Assembly: GCF_025950235.1 (NCBI RefSeq)
Contig: NZ_JAPDDT010000010.1
Span: forward strand, 124,001-188,000
Source of the DNA: Luteolibacter arcticus
Lineage (GTDB): Bacteria > Verrucomicrobiota > Verrucomicrobiia > Verrucomicrobiales > Akkermansiaceae
Direction: 5' to 3'
Length of the DNA: 64,000 nucleotides
Below, in pieces: positions 1-9,728 of the stretch; within the stretch, counting starts at the first letter, position 1; each line of letters starts with the position of its first letter. A program made the position numbers and the translations under genes. The notes below the pieces were generated by a model. That model saw nothing but the letters and a program-made list of their open reading frames with translations, was not told where the DNA came from and did no database searches.

Positions 1-405
1 CGCTCGACCACCGACGCGCGTTGCCCCATCGACTTCTCGACACGCGATCTACCCGTCGAAGCCCTGACCGATGAGAGCCTGCTGCGCCACATCCTGCTCA
101 ACCTGCTGAGCAACGCCGTGAAGTATTCACCCGATGGCGCTGCGGTGACCTTCCGCGCCGTCTGCGAGGGTGACTCGCTGGTCTTCGCGGTGCGGGACGA
201 GGGCATCGGCATCCCGGAGCAGGACTTGCCCGATCTCTTCGAAGCATTCCGCCGTGGCTCGAATGTCGGCCAGACGCCCGGCACCGGCCTTGGCCTGGTG
301 ATCGTGAAGCAGAGCGTGGAACTGCACCGCGGCACCATCACCGTCAACAGCCGCGAAAGTGGAGGCACCACCTTCACCGTCGAGATCCCGTTTTCCCCAG
401 CCTGA
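1..405 (+). CDS. sensor histidine kinase, C-terminal part (partial)
   Basis: The reading frame is open from base 1, so the start and all sensory domains lie outside the window. The visible part is the HATPase_c ATP-binding domain. It has an N-box (HILLNLLSNAVKYS), a G1 box (DEGIGIP), an F-box (LFEAFRRGSN) and a G2 box (GTGLGLVIVKQ). The fold binds ATP and phosphorylates a histidine in the missing upstream domain. Its stop is six bases before a LuxR-type response regulator, so the two form a two-component operon and the regulator is the likely partner. The stimulus cannot be inferred. Confidence 0.93.
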   Translation, partial: RSTTDARCPIDFSTRDLPVEALTDESLLRHILLNLLSNAVKYSPDGAAVTFRAVCEGDSLVFAVRDEGIGIPEQDLPDLFEAFRRGSNVGQTPGTGLGLVIVKQSVELHRGTITVNSRESGGTTFTVEIPFSPA

Positions 406-411
406 TAGATT

Positions 412-1038
412 ATGAAAAAGACGATTCTCATCATCGAAGACGAGCCCGAGATGCGCCGGAATCTGGCGACCATCCTGCGCTTGGAGCAGTTTCACCCGGT
501 CGTCGCCGAAAACGGTCGCATCGGGGTCGAGGCGGCGTTGCGGGAAAAGCCCGATCTCATCCTCTGCGACGTGATGATGCCGGAGCTGGATGGCTACGGC
601 GTTCTCCGCGAACTCCGCGCGGACGCGGCCACCCGCGCGACGCCGTTCATTTTCCTGACCGCCAAGGGCGAGAAGCCGGACATCCGCTCTGGCATGAACC
701 TCGGCGCCGACGATTACCTGACCAAGCCGGTCGCCAAGGCCGACCTGCTCGATGCGATTTCCTCCCGCCTCACCCGCGCGGGCCAGAGCGTCGTGACGGC
801 GTTCGACCCCGATTTCAGCTCCGCCGCACCGCTCGAGGCCACCTTCAGCCTGACCCCGCGCGTCGCGGAGACCCTGCTGTGGCTCTCCCAAGGCAAGACC
901 AACGGCGACATCGCCACCATCCTCGGCATCAGCGAGAGCACGGTGAAGAAGCACGTGCTGGAGATATTTGCGGCCCTGAACGTGGAAACTCGCACCGCTG
1001 CCTGCCTGCTGGCGGTGGAGGCGCTCAGCGCGAGTTAG
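412..1038 (+). CDS. response regulator, receiver plus LuxR-type helix-turn-helix
   Basis: This 208-residue protein has an N-terminal receiver domain (about 1-125). The acidic pair is E9/D10, the phosphoacceptor is D53 (in LILCDVMMPELDG), and the conserved lysine lies in LTKPVAK. A linker leads to a C-terminal LuxR/FixJ-type helix-turn-helix (about 145-203, core TNGDIATILGISESTVKKH). Such proteins dimerise on phosphorylation and bind promoter DNA. The gene follows a histidine kinase by six bases, so the pair is probably co-transcribed and cognate. The ATG start has no strong Shine-Dalgarno, which is usual in this window. Targets are unknown. Confidence 0.93.
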   Translation: MKKTILIIEDEPEMRRNLATILRLEQFHPVVAENGRIGVEAALREKPDLILCDVMMPELDGYGVLRELRADAATRATPFIFLTAKGEKPDIRSGMNLGADDYLTKPVAKADLLDAISSRLTRAGQSVVTAFDPDFSSAAPLEATFSLTPRVAETLLWLSQGKTNGDIATILGISESTVKKHVLEIFAALNVETRTAACLLAVEALSAS

Positions 1039-1138
1039 GCAAGATTCCCGTCCCATGCTGCCCCCGAAGTGACGAAAAAATCGGAAACTATTTCCATTCA
1101 GTTTAAACCTGCAGCAGCCGAAAGTCGTAGCAAGTAAG

Positions 1139-1675
1139 GTGGAAGAGCACCGAGAAGCCCAAGACCTCGAAGATTTCGTCACTGCAATGACCGGATGCCA
1201 GGCGGACCTGTTCGCTTTCATCCGGATGTTGTGCGGTGACGCGCACCTGGCTGCGGACATCCGGCAGGCGGTCAATGTCACGCTGTGGCGGAAACGCGAC
1301 GACTTCACTCCGGGCACCAATTTCCGCAACTGGGCTTATCGGGTCGCGGATTACGAGGTGAAGTCCCAGCTTCGCAAGCTGAGGCGGAGGCGATGCCTGC
1401 CGCTCGACGAGGGATTGCTGGAGCGCTTCGCCACCGAGCTTCCCGCCGCGGTGGATGAATTGCCGGAGCGCCGGGTCGCGCTCGCCCGTTGCATGGAACG
1501 GCTGAACGCACGCGATCTCGAGCTGCTCCGCCACCGCTATTGGTCCGAGGGCTCGCTGGAAACCCACGCGAAATCGATTAACCGCAGCGTTGGCACGCTG
1601 AAGGCCAGACTCTTTCAATTGCGCTCGTTGCTGCGGCAGTGCGTGCGACAACGACTTGTGGAAGCACACGAATGA
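1139..1675 (+). CDS. ECF RNA polymerase sigma factor, Rhodopirellula/Verrucomicrobium type
   Basis: This is a 178-residue sigma-70-family factor. Region 2 includes the stretch from DLFAFIRMLCGDAHLAADI to NVTLWRKRDDF, followed by TNFRNWAYRVADYEVKSQL, a signature of the sigma subfamily common in Planctomycetes and Verrucomicrobia. Region 4 is near the C-terminus (ELLRHRYWSEGSLETHAKSI). It should direct RNA polymerase to a small regulon. The GTG start is uncertain: the next in-frame ATG is at 1187, but that would remove EDFVTAM, which belongs to the family's conserved N-terminus. The stop overlaps the start of a FecR/LamG protein (ATGA), which is probably its regulator. Confidence 0.88.
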   Translation: MEEHREAQDLEDFVTAMTGCQADLFAFIRMLCGDAHLAADIRQAVNVTLWRKRDDFTPGTNFRNWAYRVADYEVKSQLRKLRRRRCLPLDEGLLERFATELPAAVDELPERRVALARCMERLNARDLELLRHRYWSEGSLETHAKSINRSVGTLKARLFQLRSLLRQCVRQRLVEAHE

Positions 1676-3084
1676 AATCGCATTTGGACCAGCTCATGAA
1701 CAAGTGGATCGAGGGTGACCTCGATCCCGAGGATGCCGAGTCCCTGCGCGAATTGCTGGCCGAGGATCCTGCGGCTCGCGAGACGTGCTACGACATGATG
1801 CTCCTCGATCAATTGCTGGGCGAGCGGGAGGAAGCGCGGGCCGCTTTCCCGGAGGAAACGACGCTGCCTTTCCCAACGCGCAAGCTCCCCTCGGTAAGTA
1901 CGGCAGTCGCGGCCGTGGCCTCGCTTGCCGCATTGATTTTCGCGGGACTATGGATCACAGCCCGCCCGGAAGTCGACGCCACTCGCGCGAGCAGTCCGCC
2001 GATCACCGCGAGTTCGGACAGCCGGATCACCATTGCCCAGCGCGAAGACCGCGGCCAGTGGTCGCCCGGCGAACTCTTGCGCCTGGAGCGTGGCACCGCA
2101 GCCATCCAACTCAGGGAAGGAGTGCTCGCGCACTTCGAAGGCCCCGCAGCCATTGAGCTGGTCAATGCCCTGGGAGACATCCGCCTGTTGGAAGGCCGCG
2201 GCTCTTTCCAGGCCGAAGCCGGCGGACAGCCCTTCACGATTGAGACACCCGGCGGAACAGTTCGCGGTTCCGGAACCCAATTCGTATGCCAGATATTGCC
2301 GGACCAGGCGGCACTGGTGGAAGTGAACACCGGCAGCTTGGAGCTTGCGCCACACACAGGAAGGGGACCCTCGAAGGTGAACGCCGGAGAAGCGGTCCGC
2401 CTCGAAGGAAACGGCACGCTCACCCCCACCGCGCGCCCCTTCATTCCATTCCGCTCCGGCCTCCCGGAAGAACTCGCGTTGTTCCAGGATGACTTCAAGG
2501 CCGCCGACGGAACGTTGCTCTCGGATCACGTTCCGCAGACCGGCCAGAAATGGGAGGCCACGGATGAGACGAACCCCACCGTGATCATAAAGGAAAAGCT
2601 GGATACATCATCCGGTAGCCGCCGGCTCTTCGCGCGGCTTGCCCCGCATGATCCGGGCGGCACGGGTTCCGTTTACATCTTTTCGTTCTCACTGACGCCA
2701 CCCTCATGGTCGCACGACAAGGTGCAGCGGATGGACGGCATCGAAGCGATCGCCATCCTCGATCCGGCCGGCCACGAACTCTTCAGCCTCATGGCAGAGG
2801 CAGTGAACACGCACCGTTGGCAACTCAAGGGCGGTGGACAACTTTCGCCACTCACACCGGTCTGCGCGTTGTGGGACCACCAGCTCACGGTTTGCTATGG
2901 CCTCGATGGACGTGTGACATTGCATGATGGCGGCACTGCTCAGGCACCTGTCATCGCCAGCATTTGGCTCAAGGATCCAGCTCCCGTGGAGAGCATGTTG
3001 ATAAGCAACCGGACCGGCGGCGACCTGGCGTTCCGGCGGATCGGCACCGCTTTGTTGCGTGCGCCGTCGGTGCATGCGGAGTGA
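1672..3084 (+). CDS. FecR-domain transmembrane protein with LamG-like C-terminus (probable anti-sigma factor)
   Basis: This 470-residue membrane protein begins with a cytoplasmic, acidic region (about 1-60) like the sigma-binding parts of FecR proteins. One membrane segment (about 80-102, TAVAAVASLAALIFAGLWIT) follows. A FecR domain (about 170-255) contains ETPGGTVRGSGTQFV and NAGEAVRLEG. The C-terminal 200 residues resemble a LamG/concanavalin-like sugar-binding fold. The start ATG overlaps the sigma-factor stop codon, so the two are translationally coupled. By family analogy it probably holds the sigma factor inactive until an outside signal arrives. The LamG call rests on general appearance only. 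Confidence 0.82.
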   Translation: MKSHLDQLMNKWIEGDLDPEDAESLRELLAEDPAARETCYDMMLLDQLLGEREEARAAFPEETTLPFPTRKLPSVSTAVAAVASLAALIFAGLWITARPEVDATRASSPPITASSDSRITIAQREDRGQWSPGELLRLERGTAAIQLREGVLAHFEGPAAIELVNALGDIRLLEGRGSFQAEAGGQPFTIETPGGTVRGSGTQFVCQILPDQAALVEVNTGSLELAPHTGRGPSKVNAGEAVRLEGNGTLTPTARPFIPFRSGLPEELALFQDDFKAADGTLLSDHVPQTGQKWEATDETNPTVIIKEKLDTSSGSRRLFARLAPHDPGGTGSVYIFSFSLTPPSWSHDKVQRMDGIEAIAILDPAGHELFSLMAEAVNTHRWQLKGGGQLSPLTPVCALWDHQLTVCYGLDGRVTLHDGGTAQAPVIASIWLKDPAPVESMLISNRTGGDLAFRRIGTALLRAPSVHAE

Positions 3085-3338
3085 CGCTTCCGTCACCCCG
3101 TTCGATTGCGATTTCTTAAACCCGGGGGAAATCGAGGGCATGGAACGTCGTGCCTCCTGAATACCCAAGGGCCAACCCATCCTCCTGTGGCGTCATTTGC
3201 CGCGTGAGGTCGTTCATGGCGTTGGGATCCACGGAGAGCATCGGCGCATCCGCGAGGCTGTGCCGCATCCCCGCCTGAATCGCAGGGAACTGGGCTCCCG
3301 TTGCCCGGCCCTTGCCATCCCCGACCTCGACACAACCC

Positions 3339-6300
3339 ATGAATCCGAAGTTCCGCAGTTCTCTGCTCATCGCCTCCCAAGTCGCCATCTTCTCGCCGGG
3401 CTCCACGGCATCGGCGGCCACCTCCACTTGGATCGGCACCGAAAACGCCGCCAACAATTTCAACACCGGCGCCAACTGGAATAACGGTGGCAGCCCCACG
3501 GTGCCTACCAACAACGACATCATCATCATCGGATCAGGAGCCACCGCGAATTCCACCAGCGTCGTAAATCGCGCGGCCAACACCACCTTGGACGGTTCCC
3601 TCTCCATCTCCCATAATACCCATTTCAACATCGGCAACGGAGGCAACCCCACCTTCACGGTCGGCACTACTGGCTCGCTGACCTTCACCTCCACCGCCGC
3701 CAACTCCTCCCAATACTTCATCGGCTCCAGCTCGGGCCAGTCCACCTTCACTCAGAACGGCGGCACCGTGAATGTGACCGTCAATCGCGGCATCCAGCTC
3801 TCCGATGGTGCCTCCGGTGCCACACGCACCGGAACCTTCAATCTCAACGGCGGAACCTTCGCCGCCACGGTCGCGGCTTCGGGTTCCCTCACCTCGGACG
3901 CCATCCCTGAAATCTACGGCGGATTCCTCGCGGGCCGCGCCGGTGGCACCACGCCGGATTCCTTCAATGTCGGCGGCGGCACCGCCACGATCTCGGCACC
4001 GAACAGCCCCACACGCCGCGTCACCGCGACCAACGGAGCCTCCGTGAACGTCTCCTCCGGTTCGCTCGCGTTCAATGGCTTCGCGGAACACCGGCTCGGC
4101 TACGATGATTCGAACATCGCAGGCACCAGCGGAACCCCCGCCAACGCCGCTGTTAGCAAGGCGACGGTTTCCGGAACAGGGTCGCTCACCTTCGCGATGG
4201 GCGGTACGAACCCCTACTTCGATATCGGCGCAACCCCCGGCTACCACGGGGCCATCGAAGTCTCCGGCACAGGCACACTGATCATCTCTGGAGGTGGCCT
4301 CAGCATCGGCTCCGGCGGAGCCAACGGCAACGTGACCGTGACCTCCGGCAACCTCACGGTGAACCAGTTCATCAACGTCGGTCGCAAGGACAGCAACATC
4401 GCCGGCGGCACGGACGTCCACCTTACTCTCAACGGCGGCACGCTCTCCACTTCGTCCATCCGCTCCGGGGGGGGTGTCCCAAGTGCCACTAACAACAACG
4501 TCGTCGTCAACGGCGGCACCATCAAGGCGCTAGCGAGCGAGGCGGACTTCCTCCGGATCGGAGTGAACGGCGTCACCAGCTTGAACACACAGCGCCCCTA
4601 TGTGAAAATCGAAAGTGGCGGCCTCATCTTCGACACCAACGGCCACAACGTCGGCATCCAGACCGGCCTCCACGCGGGAGACACCAGCGGCGGCGGCCTT
4701 ACCAAGACCGGTGCCGGCACCCTTTCCCTTGCCGGGGCAAGCGACTACACCGGAGCCACCAACGTCAACGTCGGCACCCTCGAAGTCATCACCGGTGGTT
4801 CGATCGGCGGAACCTTGAACGTGACGGGCGGCACCACGCTGGCAGCCGCCGGCAGCACGGCGAGCGTCTGGACCGTGCCGGACCTGAACCTGTCCAACGG
4901 CTCGACCGTTTCCATCGCCAATTTCGACCCCCTGAACACGCTCACTCCCGCCATCCAGGCGACCAACAGCCTTGCTCCCGCGGGCACCGTCCTGGTGACC
5001 GTTCCCTCTAACATTGCCGTGGGCGACTTCCCGCTGATCGGCTACCCGAGCGGTGGATCGATCGGTGGTGACGGAATTGACGCCTTCCAACTCGCCTCCC
5101 TGCCCCGCGGTGTCGTGGCCGACATCATCGATGACAACGACGCGGTCACCCTGCAGATCAGCGCCATCAATCCGCTCCGCTGGAAGGGCACCACTTCCGT
5201 CTGGGACATCGAGACCACCACCAACTGGGTCTTGGGTGCCACGCCCGAGACTTATCACAATGGCGATGTGGTGGTCTTCGACGACAGCGCAACCGGCGGC
5301 CCGAATCTAACCGTGACGCTCGACACCGCGGTCACACCGAAAAGCCTCACCTTCAACAACGACACCAAGGACTACACGCTGAGCGGCACCGGGTCGATCG
5401 GAGGCAACGTCCCAATCCTCAAGACCAATTCGGGCACCGTCACCCTGCTTACCTCGATTACCTCCACGGGCACCACCACGGTGGACCTGGGGACCCTGCA
5501 GCTCGGCAATGGCACGGTGAATGGCAGCATCTCAGGTCCGCTGGTCAACAACGACCAGGTCGTCTTCAACCCCGCCACCACTGCTACCTTTGCCGGAGCA
5601 CTGGACGGCACCGGAAGCGGCCTCTTCACGAAGACCGGCCCCGGCACCCAGGTCATCACCAGCACGACCAACACCGCCTCCGGCACCTTTCAAGTCAACC
5701 AAGGCACGCTGCAATTCGGCAACGGCACCACCAATGGTGCCGCTGGCAGCGCAATCTATCAGGTCGACGCCGGGGCCACGCTGCGCTTCGAGCAGGCCAC
5801 GGCAGCCCCCTTGCCTGCGGGCATCCGGGGTGCGGGCAACGTTGCCCTCAATTCCGCCCAGGCTGCCACCGGCTTGGCCGATTGGGGCTCCTTGAACCTC
5901 GACGTCGATTTCACGGGCGAGCTCCGCGTCGAGAAAGGCCGGGTAGGCGCAAACTTGGGCAAGTTCGCGCTCGGAAGCGCGTCCAAGGTCCAGATCCTGC
6001 CGGGCTCGCAGTTCCTCGCCTTCAGCAGCATCGATGCCTACACCACGCCGATCGAAATCGCCGGTGCCGGCTGGGGTGAGCCCGGTGCCAACGGCGGCTA
6101 TCCCGGCGGCCTCCGGCTTGCGGGCAACGCCACCGCCACTTGGGCAGGTAGCATCACCTTGACTGCCAACTCAGGCATCATGGCGCAGCGCGGCAGCAAC
6201 TTCACGATCAGCGGCCCGATCACCGGCGCCTTCCAGTGCGAGTTCTACTCCGGCGATCCCGTGGCAGAAAACGGCAACCTGATCGTTGCGCCCACCGTTC

Positions 6301-7286
6301 CGGGCCAGAACACCTACGCCTCCACCAAGATCAATGGCCGCCCCTCTGCGTCCGTCGTCGCGGGCAGTGCACAGGCCTTCAGCACCGGGCCGCTCGTCGT
6401 GGACAATGCCATCCTCAAGCTGGACGGTCACGACCACGGCTTCGCCAGCCTCAGCGGCGCGGGCGGTGCCATTGGCAACTACCACGCCACCACTCCGGCC
6501 ACCCTCACCGTGGGCTCGGATAACTCCAGCAGCAGCTACGCCGGCGTTCTCCGCGACGGTGCCGCCGCTCCGCTCGCCTTGACCAAGACGGGCACGGGAA
6601 CGCTCACGCTGAGCACTCTGCCCACCTATACCGGCAACACCACTGTGATGCAGGGCAAGCTGACCCTCGCCACCTCGGCGCTCGCCGACAACTCGACGGT
6701 CACCATCAATAGCGGCGCGGTATTGGAACTCACCGCCACGGCTTCCGATATCGTGGGCACGCTCATCCTCGATGGCGACGACGTCGGCCCTGGCACCTAC
6801 AATTCCAGCCACGAGACCTATGGCGCCTACTTCGCCGGCGGCGGCAGCCTGGTGGTCGGCGGGGCCTTTGAATCGTGGGCCGCTTCCAAGGGACTCGACG
6901 GCACGCCCGGCAAGGAGAACGGCCTCACCGATGACCCGGAAAAGGACGGCATCCCGAACCTCAGCGAGTTCTACCTCGACGGCAATCCGCTGGCCAGCGA
7001 CCGCTCGATCCTGCCGGCCGGCAGCCTCGACGTCACCTACCTCACGCTCACCTTCCGCCGTCGCGATGACGCCGAAGCCAGCATGACCAGCCAAGCCATC
7101 CAGTACGGCTCCACTCTGGCAAGTTGGACCGATGTCGTCCTCGGCGCCGTAAATTCCACGACCCCCAGCGGGGTCATCGTGACCGTGGTGGAGCATGATG
7201 CGGCTCCGGACAACATCACCGTCCAGATCCCGCGGACCTTGGCCGTCGGCGGCAAGCTCTTCGGCCGCCTCCAGGTGACGAAGTAA
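3339..7286 (+). CDS. secreted autotransporter-associated beta-strand repeat protein
   Basis: This 1315-residue protein has a signal peptide at about 1-26, with cleavage after STASA. The bulk is Gly/Thr/Asn/Ser-rich with a beta-helix-like rhythm. At least three repeats match the PATR type: near residue 455 (LTKTGAGTLSLAG then YTGATNVNVGTLEV), near 763 (FTKTGPGTQVI) and near 1080 (LTKTGTGTLTL then YTGNTTVMQGKLTL). No outer-membrane beta-barrel domain is visible. The end (about 1170-1315, with LTDDPEKDGIPNLSEFYLDG) resembles the calcium-binding-like tails of large verrucomicrobial exported proteins. The upstream in-frame codon at 3312 would spoil the signal peptide, so ATG 3339 was chosen. It is probably an adhesin or cell-surface protein. 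Confidence 0.88.
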   Translation: MNPKFRSSLLIASQVAIFSPGSTASAATSTWIGTENAANNFNTGANWNNGGSPTVPTNNDIIIIGSGATANSTSVVNRAANTTLDGSLSISHNTHFNIGNGGNPTFTVGTTGSLTFTSTAANSSQYFIGSSSGQSTFTQNGGTVNVTVNRGIQLSDGASGATRTGTFNLNGGTFAATVAASGSLTSDAIPEIYGGFLAGRAGGTTPDSFNVGGGTATISAPNSPTRRVTATNGASVNVSSGSLAFNGFAEHRLGYDDSNIAGTSGTPANAAVSKATVSGTGSLTFAMGGTNPYFDIGATPGYHGAIEVSGTGTLIISGGGLSIGSGGANGNVTVTSGNLTVNQFINVGRKDSNIAGGTDVHLTLNGGTLSTSSIRSGGGVPSATNNNVVVNGGTIKALASEADFLRIGVNGVTSLNTQRPYVKIESGGLIFDTNGHNVGIQTGLHAGDTSGGGLTKTGAGTLSLAGASDYTGATNVNVGTLEVITGGSIGGTLNVTGGTTLAAAGSTASVWTVPDLNLSNGSTVSIANFDPLNTLTPAIQATNSLAPAGTVLVTVPSNIAVGDFPLIGYPSGGSIGGDGIDAFQLASLPRGVVADIIDDNDAVTLQISAINPLRWKGTTSVWDIETTTNWVLGATPETYHNGDVVVFDDSATGGPNLTVTLDTAVTPKSLTFNNDTKDYTLSGTGSIGGNVPILKTNSGTVTLLTSITSTGTTTVDLGTLQLGNGTVNGSISGPLVNNDQVVFNPATTATFAGALDGTGSGLFTKTGPGTQVITSTTNTASGTFQVNQGTLQFGNGTTNGAAGSAIYQVDAGATLRFEQATAAPLPAGIRGAGNVALNSAQAATGLADWGSLNLDVDFTGELRVEKGRVGANLGKFALGSASKVQILPGSQFLAFSSIDAYTTPIEIAGAGWGEPGANGGYPGGLRLAGNATATWAGSITLTANSGIMAQRGSNFTISGPITGAFQCEFYSGDPVAENGNLIVAPTVPGQNTYASTKINGRPSASVVAGSAQAFSTGPLVVDNAILKLDGHDHGFASLSGAGGAIGNYHATTPATLTVGSDNSSSSYAGVLRDGAAAPLALTKTGTGTLTLSTLPTYTGNTTVMQGKLTLATSALADNSTVTINSGAVLELTATASDIVGTLILDGDDVGPGTYNSSHETYGAYFAGGGSLVVGGAFESWAASKGLDGTPGKENGLTDDPEKDGIPNLSEFYLDGNPLASDRSILPAGSLDVTYLTLTFRRRDDAEASMTSQAIQYGSTLASWTDVVLGAVNSTTPSGVIVTVVEHDAAPDNITVQIPRTLAVGGKLFGRLQVTK

Positions 7287-7321
7287 TTTCGACTTCATTG
7301 GGTTCGAGGTCGAACACACAG

Positions 7322-7356
7322 GCCGCTCCGGCATCGGGCCGGAGCGGCTTTTTCTT
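7322..7356 (+). terminator. intrinsic terminator after the beta-strand repeat gene
   Basis: A perfect 10-bp stem (GCCGCTCCGG with CCGGAGCGGC) and a 7-nt loop are followed directly by TTTTTCTTTG. It begins 36 bases past the repeat-protein stop and before the fucosidase start, so the two genes are probably transcribed separately or with attenuation. Confidence 0.85.
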
Positions 7357-7423
7357 TGTCGATTGCTCCGAAAATGACAGATTGGCGCTGGTTTCCACGC
7401 ACAAGATGCCTTTTGAGGATCAA

Positions 7424-9724
7424 ATGACCACCTTCTCCCTGAACTCGCTCCTCCTCCACCGCTTCGGCTTCATCTGGGCCTCCGTGCTACCCATCGCGGT
7501 GGCAGGAGCGGTCGAATTTGCTCCGCTCCAGGCGATCGACCCGGGCGAACCGCTGGCATCGATCGTGTCGAAAGCCGCGCACGTCGTGCCTTCGCCGCGG
7601 CAGGTCGCGTATCACAAGAACGAGTTCATCGGCTTCATCCACTTCGGTCCGAATACCTTCACTGGCCGCGAGTGGGGCAATGGCATGGAGGACCCGAAAA
7701 CCTTCGCGCCAACCGGCCTCGATACCGACCAGTGGTGCGAGACGCTCAAGGCCGCGGGCATGACGATGGTCGTGATGACCTTCAAGCATCACGACGGCTA
7801 CGTGCTGTGGCAGTCGCGCTACGAGAAGCACCAGACGATCAAGAACTCGCCCTTTCAGAACGGCGAAGGCGACATCGCCCGCGAGCTTTCGAAGTCGTGC
7901 GCCAAGCATGGGCTCAAATTCGGCATCTACCTCTCCCCGGCCGATCTCTATCAGATCGAGTCGAAGGACGGTCTCTACGGGAATGGTAGTACTTCGCGCA
8001 AGAGCACCATCCCCACCGATCCCGCCTCGTTCAAGACGGCACCGGAGAAGGTCCGCGCCGATCGTCCCGCGGGTGCTCCACTCTTCACTTTCGAGTGCGA
8101 CGACTACAACCGCTACATGCTGAACCAGCTCTACGAGATGCTCACCGAGTACGGGCCGGTGCACGAGGTTTGGTTCGACGGGGCGCATCCGAAACAGAAG
8201 GGCGGCCAGACCTACGTCTATGATGCCTGGTATGAAGTCATCCGCACCCTGGCCCCGAATGCCGTCATCTTCGGCAAGGGCCCCGATGTTCGCTGGTGCG
8301 GCAACGAAGCCGGCGGAACCCGCGCCACCGAGTGGAATGTCATCCCGCTACCGCGTGACCCCAAGGACTTCGATTGGCCGGACATGACCGACAAGGACAT
8401 CGGCTCGCAGGCCCAGCTCGCCGGTGCGAAGTTCCTCCACTACCAGCCCTGCGAGACGAATACCTCCATCCGCCACGGGTGGTTCTGGCGGGACGACGCG
8501 CAACAATCGGTGCGCACTGCCGATGATGTCTTCGACATCTACGAACGGGCCGTCGGTGGGAACTCCGTCTTCATGCTGAACGTTCCGCCTAACAAGTCGG
8601 GCCGCTTTTCCGAGCGCGACGTCGAGAGCCTGCGCGAAACCGGCCGCCGCATCCGCGCGACCTACGGCACCGACCTCGCCAAGGGCGGCAAGGTTTCCGC
8701 ACCCAAGCTCCAGGATGGTGACCTCGACACCTGGTGGGAGCCCAAAGACAGCAGCGGCGAGCTTGTCATCACCCTGCCCTCCCCCGCCCCCGTCAACCGC
8801 TTCGTCTTCCAGGAAGCACTCGCCAAGCGCGGCCAGCGGATCGAGAAGCACGCACTCGACGCATGGATCGATGGCAAGTGGACCGAAGTCGCCACCGGCA
8901 CCACCGTCGGCTACAAGAAGATCCTGCGCTTCCCGACCGTGACCACGGACAAGCTACGCTTGCGCGTACTGGAAAGCCGGCTGCAACCGACGGTCGCGGA
9001 GGTATTGGTCCACTTTTACGATCAACCGCCGTTGCCAGTGATCGCCACGCGCGATGCTTCGGGAAACGTGACGCTCGCGCTGAAAGAGCCCTCCTTCGAA
9101 GGCAAGGGCGCGGGCTTCAAGACCTCCGGACTGACCATCCGCTACACCACGGACGGCAGCGAGCCCGGCCCCAAGTCGCCAATCTATCAGAAGCCCGTCC
9201 CGATGACGGATGGTGGATCAATCACCGCCCGCAGTTTCTCCGCGAAACAGCAAGGTGCGGTCGAGCGCTTCCACTTCGGCCCCTCCAAGTCCTCATGGAA
9301 GGCGACTGCCACCAGCGAGGAGAACGCGACCTACGATGCCGCCAAGGCGATCGATGGCGACCCGGGGACCTTCTGGCACAGCCGCTGGAGCGCGCCCGCG
9401 CCGGAGCATCCGCACACGCTGACTGTGGACCTTGGCAATCCCATGACATTGACCGCCGTCACCTACCTGCCGCGTCAGGACAAGGCGGTGCCGGACGGCA
9501 TGATCGAAGAGGGCCGCATCGAGACCAGCATCGATGGAAAGACATGGACCACCGCCGGAACCTTCCACTTCGGCAATCTGGTCAACGATCCCGTCGAACG
9601 AACCCATGACTTAAAGAAAGCCGTCCAGGCCCGGTTCGTGCGGCTTGCCTCGGTCAAAGGAGCAGCAGGCAAGCCCTATGCCGCCGTGGCGGAATTAGGT
9701 GTGCTAACCGCTCCGTCCAATTGA
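7424..9724 (+). CDS. secreted alpha-L-fucosidase, GH29 family, with discoidin-type modules
   Basis: This 766-residue exported enzyme releases alpha-linked fucose from glycans. The start ATG 7424 has GAGG five bases upstream and gives a hydrophobic signal sequence (about residues 5-27). The GH29 barrel (about 45-440) includes GFIHFGPNTFTGREWGNG, MVVMTFKHHDGY and HEVWFDGAHP; the Asp in the last motif sits where the family nucleophile lies. A first carbohydrate-binding-like region follows. A chitobiase-type segment (IRYTTDGSEPGPKSPIY) and a C-terminal F5/8 discoidin domain (about 625-765) complete it. It lies downstream of the repeat-protein gene, which suggests degradation of fucose-containing polysaccharide. 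It ends four bases from a convergent gene. Confidence 0.9.
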   Translation: MTTFSLNSLLLHRFGFIWASVLPIAVAGAVEFAPLQAIDPGEPLASIVSKAAHVVPSPRQVAYHKNEFIGFIHFGPNTFTGREWGNGMEDPKTFAPTGLDTDQWCETLKAAGMTMVVMTFKHHDGYVLWQSRYEKHQTIKNSPFQNGEGDIARELSKSCAKHGLKFGIYLSPADLYQIESKDGLYGNGSTSRKSTIPTDPASFKTAPEKVRADRPAGAPLFTFECDDYNRYMLNQLYEMLTEYGPVHEVWFDGAHPKQKGGQTYVYDAWYEVIRTLAPNAVIFGKGPDVRWCGNEAGGTRATEWNVIPLPRDPKDFDWPDMTDKDIGSQAQLAGAKFLHYQPCETNTSIRHGWFWRDDAQQSVRTADDVFDIYERAVGGNSVFMLNVPPNKSGRFSERDVESLRETGRRIRATYGTDLAKGGKVSAPKLQDGDLDTWWEPKDSSGELVITLPSPAPVNRFVFQEALAKRGQRIEKHALDAWIDGKWTEVATGTTVGYKKILRFPTVTTDKLRLRVLESRLQPTVAEVLVHFYDQPPLPVIATRDASGNVTLALKEPSFEGKGAGFKTSGLTIRYTTDGSEPGPKSPIYQKPVPMTDGGSITARSFSAKQQGAVERFHFGPSKSSWKATATSEENATYDAAKAIDGDPGTFWHSRWSAPAPEHPHTLTVDLGNPMTLTAVTYLPRQDKAVPDGMIEEGRIETSIDGKTWTTAGTFHFGNLVNDPVERTHDLKKAVQARFVRLASVKGAAGKPYAAVAELGVLTAPSN

Positions 9725-9728
9725 GCCG

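Noticed and set aside
127..1329. Long minus-strand open frame antisense to the kinase and regulator genes
   Set aside because: It is the complement of two clearly coding genes in GC-rich DNA and has no recognisable domains; Arg/Ala/Gly-rich composition is typical of shadows.
3116..3361. Minus-strand open frame ending upstream of the beta-strand repeat gene, with protein-like text
   Set aside because: It overlaps the signal-peptide start of the well-supported repeat gene and has no recognisable family, so it is probably chance or a relic. It lies in a 254-bp gap in which nothing else was found.
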